Of a stretch of DNA of 60,160 bases, positions 29,086 through 38,638 are shown piece by piece. Under the pieces are notes generated by a model that worked only from the letters and a program-made list of their open reading frames with translations, was not told the DNA's origin and ran no database searches. The stretch is taken from assembly GCA_021736255.1 (NCBI GenBank), contig JAIPGG010000006.1, positions 1-60,160 on the forward strand. Direction: 5' to 3'. Positions within the stretch are counted from its first letter, which is position 1. Each line of letters opens with the position of its first letter. A program made the position numbers and the translations under genes. The stretch comes from Spirochaetales bacterium. Lineage in GTDB: Bacteria > Spirochaetota > Spirochaetia > JAIPGG01.

Positions 29086-30531
29086 ATGAATACCTATATT
29101 GCAGTCGACCTCGGAGCTTCCAACGGCCGGATTATCGCGGGGAACCTTTCTTCAATGGAGGTCTTGCGGCGATTTCCCACATACTCTGTAAAAATACATG
29201 GCTCCTATTACTGGGACCTGCAGGCCATTTTCCGCGAGATTCTCGAGGGATTGAAAGAGGCATTTCGTCGTTATGGTGGAAACGGACCGGAGTCGAGGGT
29301 GATCAGCGGCATAGGTATCGATACGTGGGGAGTCGATTATGTACTCACCGATAAAAATGGGGAACTGATCGGACTTCCCTACCATTATCGCGATTCTCGC
29401 ACCGACAACGCCATGGAAGAGGTTTTCAGCATTTTACCGGCAGATACAATTTATCGGGAAACCGGTATCCAGTTCATGCAGATCAATACCCTCTTCCAGC
29501 TCTACAGCTTCAAACGAGATCATCCGGAGCTCTTCTCCGCCGCCCGTTTTTATCTCTCTATTCCTGATTTATTGAATTACTGGTTAACCGGTATAATGAA
29601 AAACGAATATTCCCATGCCACCACAACCCAGCTCTTCAATCCCTCCATCGGTTCCTGGTCCGGCACGATACTCGCTGCCCTCGATTTTCCCCGGGAAATG
29701 TTCGGCTCTATTGTACCCTCAGGAACGAAAATCGGAGACCTCGATTCTGGTGTTGCCGCCGAGGTCGGTGCCGGCTACTCGGTACCCGTCTTTGCTGTCG
29801 GATGCCACGACACGGCATCAGCAGTGGCGGCAGTTCCCGCTGAGGAGGAAAAGGAATTTATCTATATCAGTTCAGGTACCTGGTCTCTGCTCGGTATCGA
29901 AACACCCCGTCCCATTATAAACGACGACAGTTACCGCTTTAACTTCACCAACGAGGGATCGGTAACCGGAGGAATACGCTTTCTGAAAAACATCATGGGG
30001 ATGTGGATCTTTCAGGAGTGCAAAAAGGAATGGGACACCGCCGACGGCACAGAGAACGATTATGGGGATCTTGTTGAAAAAGCTCGCAGACAGGGTGAAT
30101 CAAAATGCACGATTGATCCAGCGGACAACAGATTTCTCAAACCCGGAGAACCGGACGACCCCATGACCGGCCGAATCCGGGCTTACTGTAGAGAACACTG
30201 CGGCTGCGAACCCGAAACCAGAGCCGAATTGATGATGAGCATCTTCCAGGGTCTTGCCGAGGCCTATCGAAATACCATCGAAAGCGTGGAGACGATTACC
30301 GGCACCAGGTTTCAGGATGTTCACATCATCGGGGGAGGAAGCAAGAACAAGCTGCTTTCTCAGCTCGCCGCCGACAAAACCGGCCGGCGGGTCGTTACCG
30401 GGCCGGTAGAGGCTACGGCCCTCGGAAACATCATGGTCCAGGCTATCGCCGCAGGCGAGATAGACTCTGTCTCCGCCGGAAGAAGACAGATCATGCAGTC
30501 GGAGGAGATCCTCGAGTTTCAGCCTCGTTAG
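29086..30531 (+). CDS. rhaB: Rhamnulokinase family (FGGY) carbohydrate kinase
   Basis: YIAVDLGASNGRIIAGNL, GIGIDTWGVDYVLTDKNGELIGLPYHYRDSRTD, FIYISSGTWSLLGIE, VHIIGGGSKNKLLSQLAADKTGRRVVTGPVEATALGN. Confidence 0.85.
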   Translation: MNTYIAVDLGASNGRIIAGNLSSMEVLRRFPTYSVKIHGSYYWDLQAIFREILEGLKEAFRRYGGNGPESRVISGIGIDTWGVDYVLTDKNGELIGLPYHYRDSRTDNAMEEVFSILPADTIYRETGIQFMQINTLFQLYSFKRDHPELFSAARFYLSIPDLLNYWLTGIMKNEYSHATTTQLFNPSIGSWSGTILAALDFPREMFGSIVPSGTKIGDLDSGVAAEVGAGYSVPVFAVGCHDTASAVAAVPAEEEKEFIYISSGTWSLLGIETPRPIINDDSYRFNFTNEGSVTGGIRFLKNIMGMWIFQECKKEWDTADGTENDYGDLVEKARRQGESKCTIDPADNRFLKPGEPDDPMTGRIRAYCREHCGCEPETRAELMMSIFQGLAEAYRNTIESVETITGTRFQDVHIIGGGSKNKLLSQLAADKTGRRVVTGPVEATALGNIMVQAIAAGEIDSVSAGRRQIMQSEEILEFQPR

Positions 30532-32224
30532 GGCTTTCCGGCCCCTCGTTTTCCCGGTACCGGCTGGGGGTCATTCCGCTGTATTTTCTGAACTGAACAT
30601 AGAAGTAATCCGGATTATCGTACCCTACCCGCCGGCCGATTTCACCTGCCGACAGGTTCCTCTGTTGGAGAAGACGTTTTGCCTGCTCCATTCGAAGCGA
30701 AAGCAGATACTCGTTGAACTTCTTCCCGGTATAGCTGTGAAATTGCTTACCGAGATAGGGAGCGGATAACTGAAATCGGTCTGCGAGAGTCTTTAATGAC
30801 AGAGGACTCGCGTAATTCCTGCGGACAAACCCCACGATGCGCTCGATGGACGATACATTTCTGCTTCGGACTTGTTCGAGATGATCAACCACCTGGAGAG
30901 CGGTTTCCTGCATCCACTCCATGGTATCTTCGAGGGTTTTTTGGCGGAAAAGGCCGCGGAACAGGCTCTCGTAACCTCCGAGAATATGATCGACAGGAAG
31001 CCCGTTGATGCGAATTACCGCCAGCAGGTTCGACAAGACCTCCACGGAAAAGCCCCGGAAATAATCGAGGGAGACCACCCGGGTATGCAGAAATTGACCG
31101 TAGGTCTGTTCGAAAAATCCGATCACCTCCTCCCGGCGGCCTTCATTGACGATCTGAAAGAAATACTCCAGGTCGACCGAACGCAGTTCGTTTTCTTTCT
31201 GCAGGAAATCATCGACATCGTGAATCGTGATGATGTATTTCGGCAGATACCGGATCGGTTCGACTTCAAAACCGGAAAACCAGTCCGCCGCCGTTTTGCA
31301 AGCGAGTGCCCCGTCCATAATCGGCGATTGATATGTTACCGCGTGGAGTGTTCCGGCCTTTATAAACTCCAGGCCCACCTTGGTGCTGCCGTTGGCAACC
31401 CGCACGATATCCTCCCGTCCTGCTTTTCGGACTGCCTCGTTGATACCTATCTGCGGGAGCTGATCATCCGCACTCACGATCCCCCTCAAACGCCGGCCGT
31501 GCTTTTTGATCCATCCGCTTACGACTTCCTCTGTCTGATCACGATCGAAACCGGTATAATCCATTTCCAGCAGCTCCATGGCGGGGGCAATCTTCTTGAG
31601 TTCGGTTATTACCGACCAAGTACGGGCATAGTATGCGGAGGTGCCGGGTTTGTGTTGAATGATCCCGTATCCGCCCTGATTATCGAGAAAACCTGCGAAG
31701 GTGCGGGACAAGAGGCGGAACTGCCCCCAATCATCGGGGCCCGTCCAGGAGAGAATGTACTGAAAGCCCTCGGAGCTCGGCATGAGATTGCTTGCCATCA
31801 CCGGAATGCCGGCCTGGTTTATCCGACAGTACCAGTCGGTCCCCGACTCCGTATCTTCCGGAGACAGAAGAATCAGATCGGGACGTCGGCGGATTGCCTC
31901 CTGTACCTGTTCCTCCTGAATACCAGGCCGCCATCCCGCCGAACGGAACTCCACCTGAAAACCGGAGGCTGGAGCAGCATCCAAAAAGCCCCGCTGATAT
32001 CCCCGCAGATAGGGATGTTCACCGGGGAGAAGGACAATGATGTGCTTCCCTGAAGGTCCGCCGGATGGAGGTTCGGGAATATTTTTTTTCCGCACATCCC
32101 ATCCGGCAAACTCGGCATCATACCAGGCCCGTTCATCATCCGGGGGGTAGTTGTGCGGATTTCCGGGCCTCGGAGGTATCTCTTTATTTTGATAGTCCCA
32201 CAAGATCGGGCTTTGCATCGGCAA
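30491..32224 (-). CDS. AraC-family regulator with solute-binding-protein-like sensor domain
   Basis: C-terminal AraC HTH (LADRFQLSAPYLGKQFHSYTGKKFNEYLLSLRMEQAKRLLQQRNLSAGEIGRRVGYDNPDYFYVQFRKYSGMTPSRYR); N-terminal ~350 aa align with the adjacent SBP. Confidence 0.9.
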   Translation of the reverse strand: MPMQSPILWDYQNKEIPPRPGNPHNYPPDDERAWYDAEFAGWDVRKKNIPEPPSGGPSGKHIIVLLPGEHPYLRGYQRGFLDAAPASGFQVEFRSAGWRPGIQEEQVQEAIRRRPDLILLSPEDTESGTDWYCRINQAGIPVMASNLMPSSEGFQYILSWTGPDDWGQFRLLSRTFAGFLDNQGGYGIIQHKPGTSAYYARTWSVITELKKIAPAMELLEMDYTGFDRDQTEEVVSGWIKKHGRRLRGIVSADDQLPQIGINEAVRKAGREDIVRVANGSTKVGLEFIKAGTLHAVTYQSPIMDGALACKTAADWFSGFEVEPIRYLPKYIITIHDVDDFLQKENELRSVDLEYFFQIVNEGRREEVIGFFEQTYGQFLHTRVVSLDYFRGFSVEVLSNLLAVIRINGLPVDHILGGYESLFRGLFRQKTLEDTMEWMQETALQVVDHLEQVRSRNVSSIERIVGFVRRNYASPLSLKTLADRFQLSAPYLGKQFHSYTGKKFNEYLLSLRMEQAKRLLQQRNLSAGEIGRRVGYDNPDYFYVQFRKYSGMTPSRYRENEGPESPNEAETRGSPPTA

Positions 32225-32233
32225 CAGTATATC

Positions 32234-32265
32234 AAAAAAGGCCGCCGGAACGAATCCCGGCGGCC
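32234..32265 (-). terminator. Rho-independent terminator of the sugar ABC operon
   Basis: On minus strand GGCCGCCGG-loop-CCGGCGGCC followed by TTTTTT. Confidence 0.8.
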
Positions 32266-32293
32266 TGTTGTGTCGTGTGCGTTCTCTATGTTC

Positions 32294-33496
32294 TTACCAC
32301 TGAGCGGGCATGAACTCTTCTACGTTCTCTGCAGTGATAACCTTCTTCGGCAGATAACGGACCGGTTCGATCTCTTCACCGTTGAACCAGTCTGCGGCGG
32401 TCTTCACCGCGATGGCGCCGTCGGCTTCTGCTGACTGATAGGTAATGGCGTGCAGATCACCTGCCTTTACGGCATCCATACCAACCTTGCTGTTACCTGC
32501 GGCAACAACCACGATGTCCTCGCGGCCGGCCTTCTGCAAAGCTTCCTGGATTCCGATAGCCTGGGCGGAATCGTCGGCCGCACAGATACCCTTCAGATCA
32601 TCGCCGAAACGGGTGATCCAGTCGGATACGACCTGCATGGTCTTTTCTGCCTCGAAACCGGGAGCCTGATAATCCAGGGTCTCGATGTCGGGTGCATATT
32701 CGGAGAGTTCGGACATGGGGCCCCAGCAACGGGCAAAATAAGGGGATCCGCCGGGGGCATGCTGTACATAGGCAACACCAATGTCCTCGCCTTCGAAGTT
32801 ACTCTTCATCTCGTCGGCCCATTCACGGGCGAGCATGCGGAACTGACCCCAGTCGTCGGGACCGGTCCAGGCGATACAATACTTCATGCCTTCGTCTTCG
32901 GGAAGCATATTACTGACGATGATGGGAATACCGGCCTGGTTTACTTTCCGGATCTGCTGTACGGCAACCTTGGCATCGAGGGGAACGAGGACAATCATAT
33001 CCGGTTCGTCTACGATTGCTTCATCGAGCATCTGGTTCTGAACCGCTACATCCCAGTTCGGAGAAAGGATGGTGGCGTCCATCTGGTAGGCGCCGGCAAC
33101 TTTCTGTACACCATTTCCGAAGGCGGTAAGGTATGGATGATCACCATTGATGATTACAACCACTTCCTTCCCTCTGGCACCATCTGCAGGGGATTCGGGA
33201 ATATTCACCTTCTCCGCACTCCATCCTGCATACTCCATGTCGTACCAATGCATCGGATCGGTTTCAGGCAGAGATTCAGGATCCTCGGGGCGCTCGGGGA
33301 TTTCCTTTTGCTCCATTTCCAGGAGAAGCGGCTGACCGTCACGGGACTTGATCTTGGTCACGTCGACCTGCTTCGACCATTCTAAATTTTCCGAACCTCC
33401 GCTTTCAGCTGCAGGCTCGGCACTTTCCTGTTGACCACCGGCAAAAGCAAAACCGGCAATCGACAGCACCAGGAGAAGAACGAACAGTTTCTTCAT
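32294..33496 (-). CDS. Sugar ABC transporter substrate-binding protein
   Basis: Signal peptide MKKLFVLLLVLSIAGFAFAGGQQ; type-I PBP-like segments; located next to ribose-type permeases and ATPase. Confidence 0.9.
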   Translation of the reverse strand: MKKLFVLLLVLSIAGFAFAGGQQESAEPAAESGGSENLEWSKQVDVTKIKSRDGQPLLLEMEQKEIPERPEDPESLPETDPMHWYDMEYAGWSAEKVNIPESPADGARGKEVVVIINGDHPYLTAFGNGVQKVAGAYQMDATILSPNWDVAVQNQMLDEAIVDEPDMIVLVPLDAKVAVQQIRKVNQAGIPIIVSNMLPEDEGMKYCIAWTGPDDWGQFRMLAREWADEMKSNFEGEDIGVAYVQHAPGGSPYFARCWGPMSELSEYAPDIETLDYQAPGFEAEKTMQVVSDWITRFGDDLKGICAADDSAQAIGIQEALQKAGREDIVVVAAGNSKVGMDAVKAGDLHAITYQSAEADGAIAVKTAADWFNGEEIEPVRYLPKKVITAENVEEFMPAQW

Positions 33497-33583
33497 CTGT
33501 CACTCCTTTTTTTGTCGTTATTGATCACGACAGCTCAGGCTGTCTGTGATTCACCTTTAATAAGCGAGATCACCGGGAGACCA

Positions 33584-34636
33584 TCAGGTTTTCCGGCCAT
33601 CTTCCAATTCTTTGAGCAATTCAGCGCGTTGCCCCTTTAGTTGTTCGTGTTTATAAATATAATATGCTTCATATAAAACAACACCTGCAAGTATCATTCC
33701 GCTCGCAAATATCTTGAACTCCGTTCCTACATTGAAACGGTTCATTCCATTGAAAAGCGTTTCGAGCATAAGCACTGCTATCATTGTTTTGAACACGCTG
33801 CCTTTTCCGCCCATCATCGAGGTTCCTCCGATAATGGTCGCAGCTACAACAATCAACAGCGAGTTCACACCCAGATCAACCGGCGAAGAGCTCATCTCGA
33901 TAGCAACCATCGACCCTCCGAGGGCTGCAAAGAAACCGGCAAAAACAAAGGCCAATATGGTATAGGTATCCGCCTTCAATCCGGCAAGCCAGGCAGTATC
34001 GCGGTTTCCTCCGACCATGTAGAAGTTCCGCCCGAACCGTGTCCTCTTTAAGAGAACCTCCATCCCGACCACACTGAGTATGGCGATCAAAATACGCGGA
34101 GTAAGCAGACGGATCGAATCCAAGAAGGGCATCCGCATAAAGTCGGACAAAGCGAAATCCGCCGGTGTGGTAGCACTCAGGGAAACGTCGGTGTACATGT
34201 AGATTACACCCTGTACGATAATCATCATTCCCAGCGTTACGATAAACGAGTGTATCTTCGCTTTCGCCACCAGCAAACCGTTGATCAGTCCGATCAGAGA
34301 ACCGGCGGCAAGTGCAATTACAACTCCCAGCGTCCATGCCATTCCCGGAGGGAGCTCGGAGAACATGAGGCGGAATCCGATGGTGAACACTGCTCCCAAA
34401 GAGAGCGTGGATCCAACCGAAAGGTCGAGCTGGTGAATAATCAGAACAAGGGTGAACCCGATCGCTACGGTAGCGTTCAGGCTCATGCTGCGAAGAATGT
34501 TGGTAAAGTTCCTGAGCCCCACAAAGTTCGGGGCAAAAATCGACATAACGAGAAATACACCGAGGAAGATGATATATATTCTGTTTCTGTCGATCCAGTA
34601 AACAGCATTCTGTTTCGAGTCGAGTTTAGGCATCAT
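33584..34636 (-). CDS. Ribose-type ABC transporter permease
   Basis: RbsC-like: HQLDLSVGSTLSLGAV, INGLLVAKAKIHSFIVTLGMMIIVQGV, GGTSMMGGKGSVFKT. Confidence 0.92.
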   Translation of the reverse strand: MMPKLDSKQNAVYWIDRNRIYIIFLGVFLVMSIFAPNFVGLRNFTNILRSMSLNATVAIGFTLVLIIHQLDLSVGSTLSLGAVFTIGFRLMFSELPPGMAWTLGVVIALAAGSLIGLINGLLVAKAKIHSFIVTLGMMIIVQGVIYMYTDVSLSATTPADFALSDFMRMPFLDSIRLLTPRILIAILSVVGMEVLLKRTRFGRNFYMVGGNRDTAWLAGLKADTYTILAFVFAGFFAALGGSMVAIEMSSSPVDLGVNSLLIVVAATIIGGTSMMGGKGSVFKTMIAVLMLETLFNGMNRFNVGTEFKIFASGMILAGVVLYEAYYIYKHEQLKGQRAELLKELEDGRKT

Positions 34637-35714
34637 CCCTCCCGAGCTTTCTTAGACTGCGTGCGTTGATATAAACGACGGTTATAAAAACGATCCCCTG
34701 AACAACTGTCTGGGAGAAGGTATCAATACCCATAAGCGTCATTATATTCCGCATTAAACCAATTACAAATACGCCTCCGAGGACTCCTATTATATCGCCC
34801 CGGCCCCCGTTGAGCGTCATTCCACCGATAACAACGGCCGTCACAGCATTAAAGTCATACCCTTCGCCGTTGTAGTACGCACCGACCTTTCCGAGCGAGG
34901 TAATGAAGATACCCGTCAGGGCGGCAGTGAGGGAAGAGATCAAAAAGGCCGTACCGACTACCCGGCTTGCCTTGATTCCGCTGAGCCGGGCCACATCATA
35001 AGAGGACCCGGTTACCTTCAACTGCTGTCCGAACTTTGTTCGCTTCAAAAGGAACTGTGCGGCAATTACCAGTGCAATGAGAATAATAACGGTGATAGAG
35101 ATGCTGCCGAAGATGCGGATCCGGTACAGATTGATAAAGGCATCCGCCAGATGCTCGTTTCCGATGCCGGCCTTGATGTCGGGGTAGATCTGTTTGTTGA
35201 GCCAGACCCAGCGTACCACTCCCTTGGTGACATAGGCCATAGCCAAGGTCCAGATAATCGGGTTTGCCCGAAGTTTACCGACGGCAAAGGCATTAACAAG
35301 TCCCACACCTACACCTACCAGCAAACCGGTAAAGATACTCATGAACATTCCCAGAGGAATGAGTTCGATGGCGATATAACCGGAGAGGGCCATGGTTGTC
35401 GGAATAGAGAGATCGGCAAAGTGGCCCGAATAGGTTACGAAGGCTACACCGACTGCCGCCATCCCGAGCAGCGTTACTGCATCGAGAATATTGAGAAAGT
35501 TTTTTGAATTAAAAAAACTCCCGCCGAAAAGAATAATCCCTACGAGAATAAACAGGATAGCTACAACGTAAACACCGAATCTGTTGATCCAGAGGTTCAA
35601 ACCGGATTGCTTTAACTCCCGGGAAACAGGCGGGGCCGCTGCAGCATTTCCCTGCCCCGGCGGTGAGTTTTGCTGTGCGGGCTGCTGTTGGTTCAGATCA
35701 TCCGGCATTGACAT
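34626..35714 (-). CDS. Ribose-type ABC transporter permease
   Basis: RbsC-like: GHFADLSIPTTMALSGYIAIEL, VIGGMTLNGGRGDIIGVLGGVFVIGL. Confidence 0.92.
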   Translation of the reverse strand: MSMPDDLNQQQPAQQNSPPGQGNAAAAPPVSRELKQSGLNLWINRFGVYVVAILFILVGIILFGGSFFNSKNFLNILDAVTLLGMAAVGVAFVTYSGHFADLSIPTTMALSGYIAIELIPLGMFMSIFTGLLVGVGVGLVNAFAVGKLRANPIIWTLAMAYVTKGVVRWVWLNKQIYPDIKAGIGNEHLADAFINLYRIRIFGSISITVIILIALVIAAQFLLKRTKFGQQLKVTGSSYDVARLSGIKASRVVGTAFLISSLTAALTGIFITSLGKVGAYYNGEGYDFNAVTAVVIGGMTLNGGRGDIIGVLGGVFVIGLMRNIMTLMGIDTFSQTVVQGIVFITVVYINARSLRKLGRDDA

Positions 35715-37221
35715 ACCTCCCTTCTCCGTTAGCCGCTAACAGGACTGTTTCTTCAGTGGCTTCCCCTCCGGGAATCTCGCCGATCATGTGTCCCTTCCTC
35801 ATCATGACGATTCTGTCCGATATTCCCACGAGCTCGGGAAGATCCGAGGAAACAACAATTACGGCATTGCCTTGGTCGGCCAGTTTTTCTATGGCTTTGT
35901 GAATAGTAACCTTTGCTCCTACATCGACTCCCCGGGTAGGCTCATCGAGAAACAATACGTTAGGCTCTATGGCAAGCCACTTAGCCAAAAGGACCTTCTG
36001 CTGATTTCCACCGGAAAGGTTGCTCATCGTTCGCCCCGGATCGGGAGGATAAATATTCAACTCATTGATAAGAGATTTCATCTTTCCCGCTCCGCGTTTA
36101 CTCGAAAAGACAAAATTCTTTACCAGGCGGGGAATTAAGGCGGAGAGAATATTTTCTCCGACGGTCAGGCGAAGAGCGAGTCCGAAAAGCTTTCTATCTT
36201 CGGTGAGATAGCCCACGTCTTTTTCGAGGGCCTCCGTCATATTCTTGATCCGGATCTGTTTCCCGTCCAGAAAGATTTCTCCCTCATCGATCGCGTCGAC
36301 CCCCGTAATTGCCCGGGCCAGCTCGGTCCGGCCGGCACCTGCAAGGCCGCCTATACCGAGAACCTCGCCTTCGTGAGCGGAGAAGGAAACATTGTGGAAA
36401 AACCCGTATCGGGAAAGATTTTCAACCCGCAGCTTTTCCTTTCCGGGGGTACGTACCCGCTTACTGAACATTTCCTCCATCTTTCTGCCGACCATCATCT
36501 CCACCAGCTCCGAGGTGGTTACATCGCTTACCTTTCGGGTGTCGATGCGTTTTCCGTCCCGCATAACCGTTACCCGGTCGGCAACCTCGAAGACCTCCGG
36601 AAGATGGTGAGATATATAGATAATTGCCAGCCCCTCGTCCCTGAGCTTGTGAATGATACCGAAAAGCAGAGCTACCTCATCCCGGGAAAGAGCAGAGGTA
36701 GGCTCGTCCATAACCAGGATACTGGGCGCATTTCCCAGGGCTTTTGCAATCTCGACCAATTGAGCCTGGTGCTGACTGATTTCTTCTATCTCCAAAAGCG
36801 GATCGAGATCTCCGAGTCCTACTCGCTCGAGAAGTTGTTTGGATTCTTCCACCATCCGTTTTTTATCGAGGAAACCCTTTTTCCGCGGCAAACGGCCTAC
36901 CAGGAGGTTTTCCGCGATGCTGATCGGCAGAGCCTGGGTGAGCTCCTGGTAAATCATTTCGATCCCCTCATCCTTTGCAATGGAGGGTGAATGGAGTTTT
37001 ACCTGCTGTCCACCGATGAAAATTTGTCCGGTATAATCGTTAAAAGATCCGGCAAGCATCTTCATGAGAGTAGATTTTCCGGCACCGTTCTCGCCGACCA
37101 GTGCATGAACCTCACCGGCCTGGACGTCGAAACTTACGGTATCGACTGCTATGGTCCCGGGAAACTGCTTGCTGACGTCCTTCATTTCTATGGCCTTCCC
37201 CAACTGTTCAGCTTCACTCAC
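35698..37221 (-). CDS. Sugar ABC transporter ATP-binding protein (RbsA/MglA type, two ATPase domains)
   Basis: ALVGENGAGKSTLMKMLAGS; LAGAGRTELARAITG; LSGGNQQKVLLAKWLAIEPNVLFLDEPTRGVDVGAK. Confidence 0.95.
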   Translation of the reverse strand: MSEAEQLGKAIEMKDVSKQFPGTIAVDTVSFDVQAGEVHALVGENGAGKSTLMKMLAGSFNDYTGQIFIGGQQVKLHSPSIAKDEGIEMIYQELTQALPISIAENLLVGRLPRKKGFLDKKRMVEESKQLLERVGLGDLDPLLEIEEISQHQAQLVEIAKALGNAPSILVMDEPTSALSRDEVALLFGIIHKLRDEGLAIIYISHHLPEVFEVADRVTVMRDGKRIDTRKVSDVTTSELVEMMVGRKMEEMFSKRVRTPGKEKLRVENLSRYGFFHNVSFSAHEGEVLGIGGLAGAGRTELARAITGVDAIDEGEIFLDGKQIRIKNMTEALEKDVGYLTEDRKLFGLALRLTVGENILSALIPRLVKNFVFSSKRGAGKMKSLINELNIYPPDPGRTMSNLSGGNQQKVLLAKWLAIEPNVLFLDEPTRGVDVGAKVTIHKAIEKLADQGNAVIVVSSDLPELVGISDRIVMMRKGHMIGEIPGGEATEETVLLAANGEGRYVNAG

Positions 37222-37561
37222 TGTTTGAAGACCTCCTTCTTGTTTTCGAAAGCATCAGAGGCTGTTCCGGATTTGCCTCTTACATGTAATCCATTACAAC
37301 CCCATACCCGGGATTTGTCAAGAAAAAATTGTAATCGTTTCCACAAAAACAGGGGTTTTTCCACTCCCTAAGTTTTCAGAACGATAAAATCCGCAATATT
37401 CCGGTTGTTGAACGATGCCCGTTCTTGCGTTATACTATTTTACCTAGGAAAAACTAGTTGTTTTTTCGCTCCGTACCAGGGAAATCCGGGGTATTATCTG
37501 TACCGGTGTTTTTTTTCAAAAAATACTTGCAAAAAACGACATTCCGGGTGATTCTAATAGG

Positions 37562-37577
37562 GTGTAAACGTATACAC
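37562..37577. promoter_or_regulatory. LacI-type operator candidate
   Basis: GTGTAAACGTATACAC, near-perfect 16-bp palindrome with central CG, directly 5' of a LacI gene and in the divergent region with the sugar ABC operon. Confidence 0.6.
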
Positions 37578-37598
37578 GAATAGGGGATGAAACGAGCA

Positions 37599-38594
37599 AT
37601 GGCAGCAACGATCAAAGATGTGGCGAAACAGGCAGGAGTTTCCACCGCCACGGTATCCAGAGTAATCAATAACGACAAACACATCGCACCGGATACAAGA
37701 GAACGGGTGCTCCGAATCATTTCCGATCTCAATTATACCGTCAACAATGTAGCCAGAAGCCTGAAGATAAACCGCACACACACCGTAGGGCTTATTACGC
37801 CGGCTATTGCCGAGGATTTTTTCATGCAGGTAGCACAGGGAGCGGAAACCGTACTCAGGAAAGAAGGGTACACCCCGATTATCTGCAATTCCAACGAAGA
37901 GCTCGAGGAAGAAACAGCCAGGATACGGCTTCTTCTGGAACAACAGACCGACGGTGTCATCATCATTCCGGCCACAAACCGGGGTGAGCATTTTGACATG
38001 CTTACCTCCAATCACATACCCTATGTCCTGGTGGACCGCGTTGTGGACGAGACCAAGGCAGATGCGGTTTTAGTGGATAATATCAACGGCGCTTACGAGG
38101 CGACCGAATACCTGATCAACCGCGGTTACCGCCGTTTCGGCTTTCTCGGCGGGGACATAGAGCATCAGTCAAACGCCCGCGAGCGGTTCGTCGGATTCAA
38201 GCGGGCCCTCGAAGATTACAAAATCGAGCTGGAGGAAGATCTGCTCAAGTACGGGGATTTCCACGAACGTTCGGGGTATGAACTTATCGGCTCCTTTTTG
38301 AACAATGATCGAGCCCCGGAGGTCGTGTTCATCTCGAACTACTACATGTATGTGGGTGCGGTAAAATACCTCATCCGGAACAAAGACACAATGAAACAAC
38401 CGGTATACCTGGCCAGCTTCGACGACATGGCTTTTTCCGAAGTCAACGGACTGCCCAGTTTGAATATCGCCCAGCCGATCCAGGAAATCGGCATGGAAGC
38501 GGCGCGGCTTCTCCTCTCCCGTATCCGGGGAGAAGAACTGCCTTACCCGCAAATTCGCCGTTTAAAAACACGGCTCGTACATCATAATACCTGA
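37599..38594 (+). CDS. LacI-family transcriptional regulator
   Basis: [53 protein letters not shown]. Confidence 0.95.
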   Translation: MAATIKDVAKQAGVSTATVSRVINNDKHIAPDTRERVLRIISDLNYTVNNVARSLKINRTHTVGLITPAIAEDFFMQVAQGAETVLRKEGYTPIICNSNEELEEETARIRLLLEQQTDGVIIIPATNRGEHFDMLTSNHIPYVLVDRVVDETKADAVLVDNINGAYEATEYLINRGYRRFGFLGGDIEHQSNARERFVGFKRALEDYKIELEEDLLKYGDFHERSGYELIGSFLNNDRAPEVVFISNYYMYVGAVKYLIRNKDTMKQPVYLASFDDMAFSEVNGLPSLNIAQPIQEIGMEAARLLLSRIRGEELPYPQIRRLKTRLVHHNT

Positions 38595-38638
38595 TTTCCG
38601 GTAATCAGAGGCCGGAAACAACCTTAGAGGAGGAAAAC

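Noticed and set aside
30872-32053. 393-aa plus-strand ORF
   Set aside because: Antisense to the AraC/SBP regulator; no recognisable motifs.
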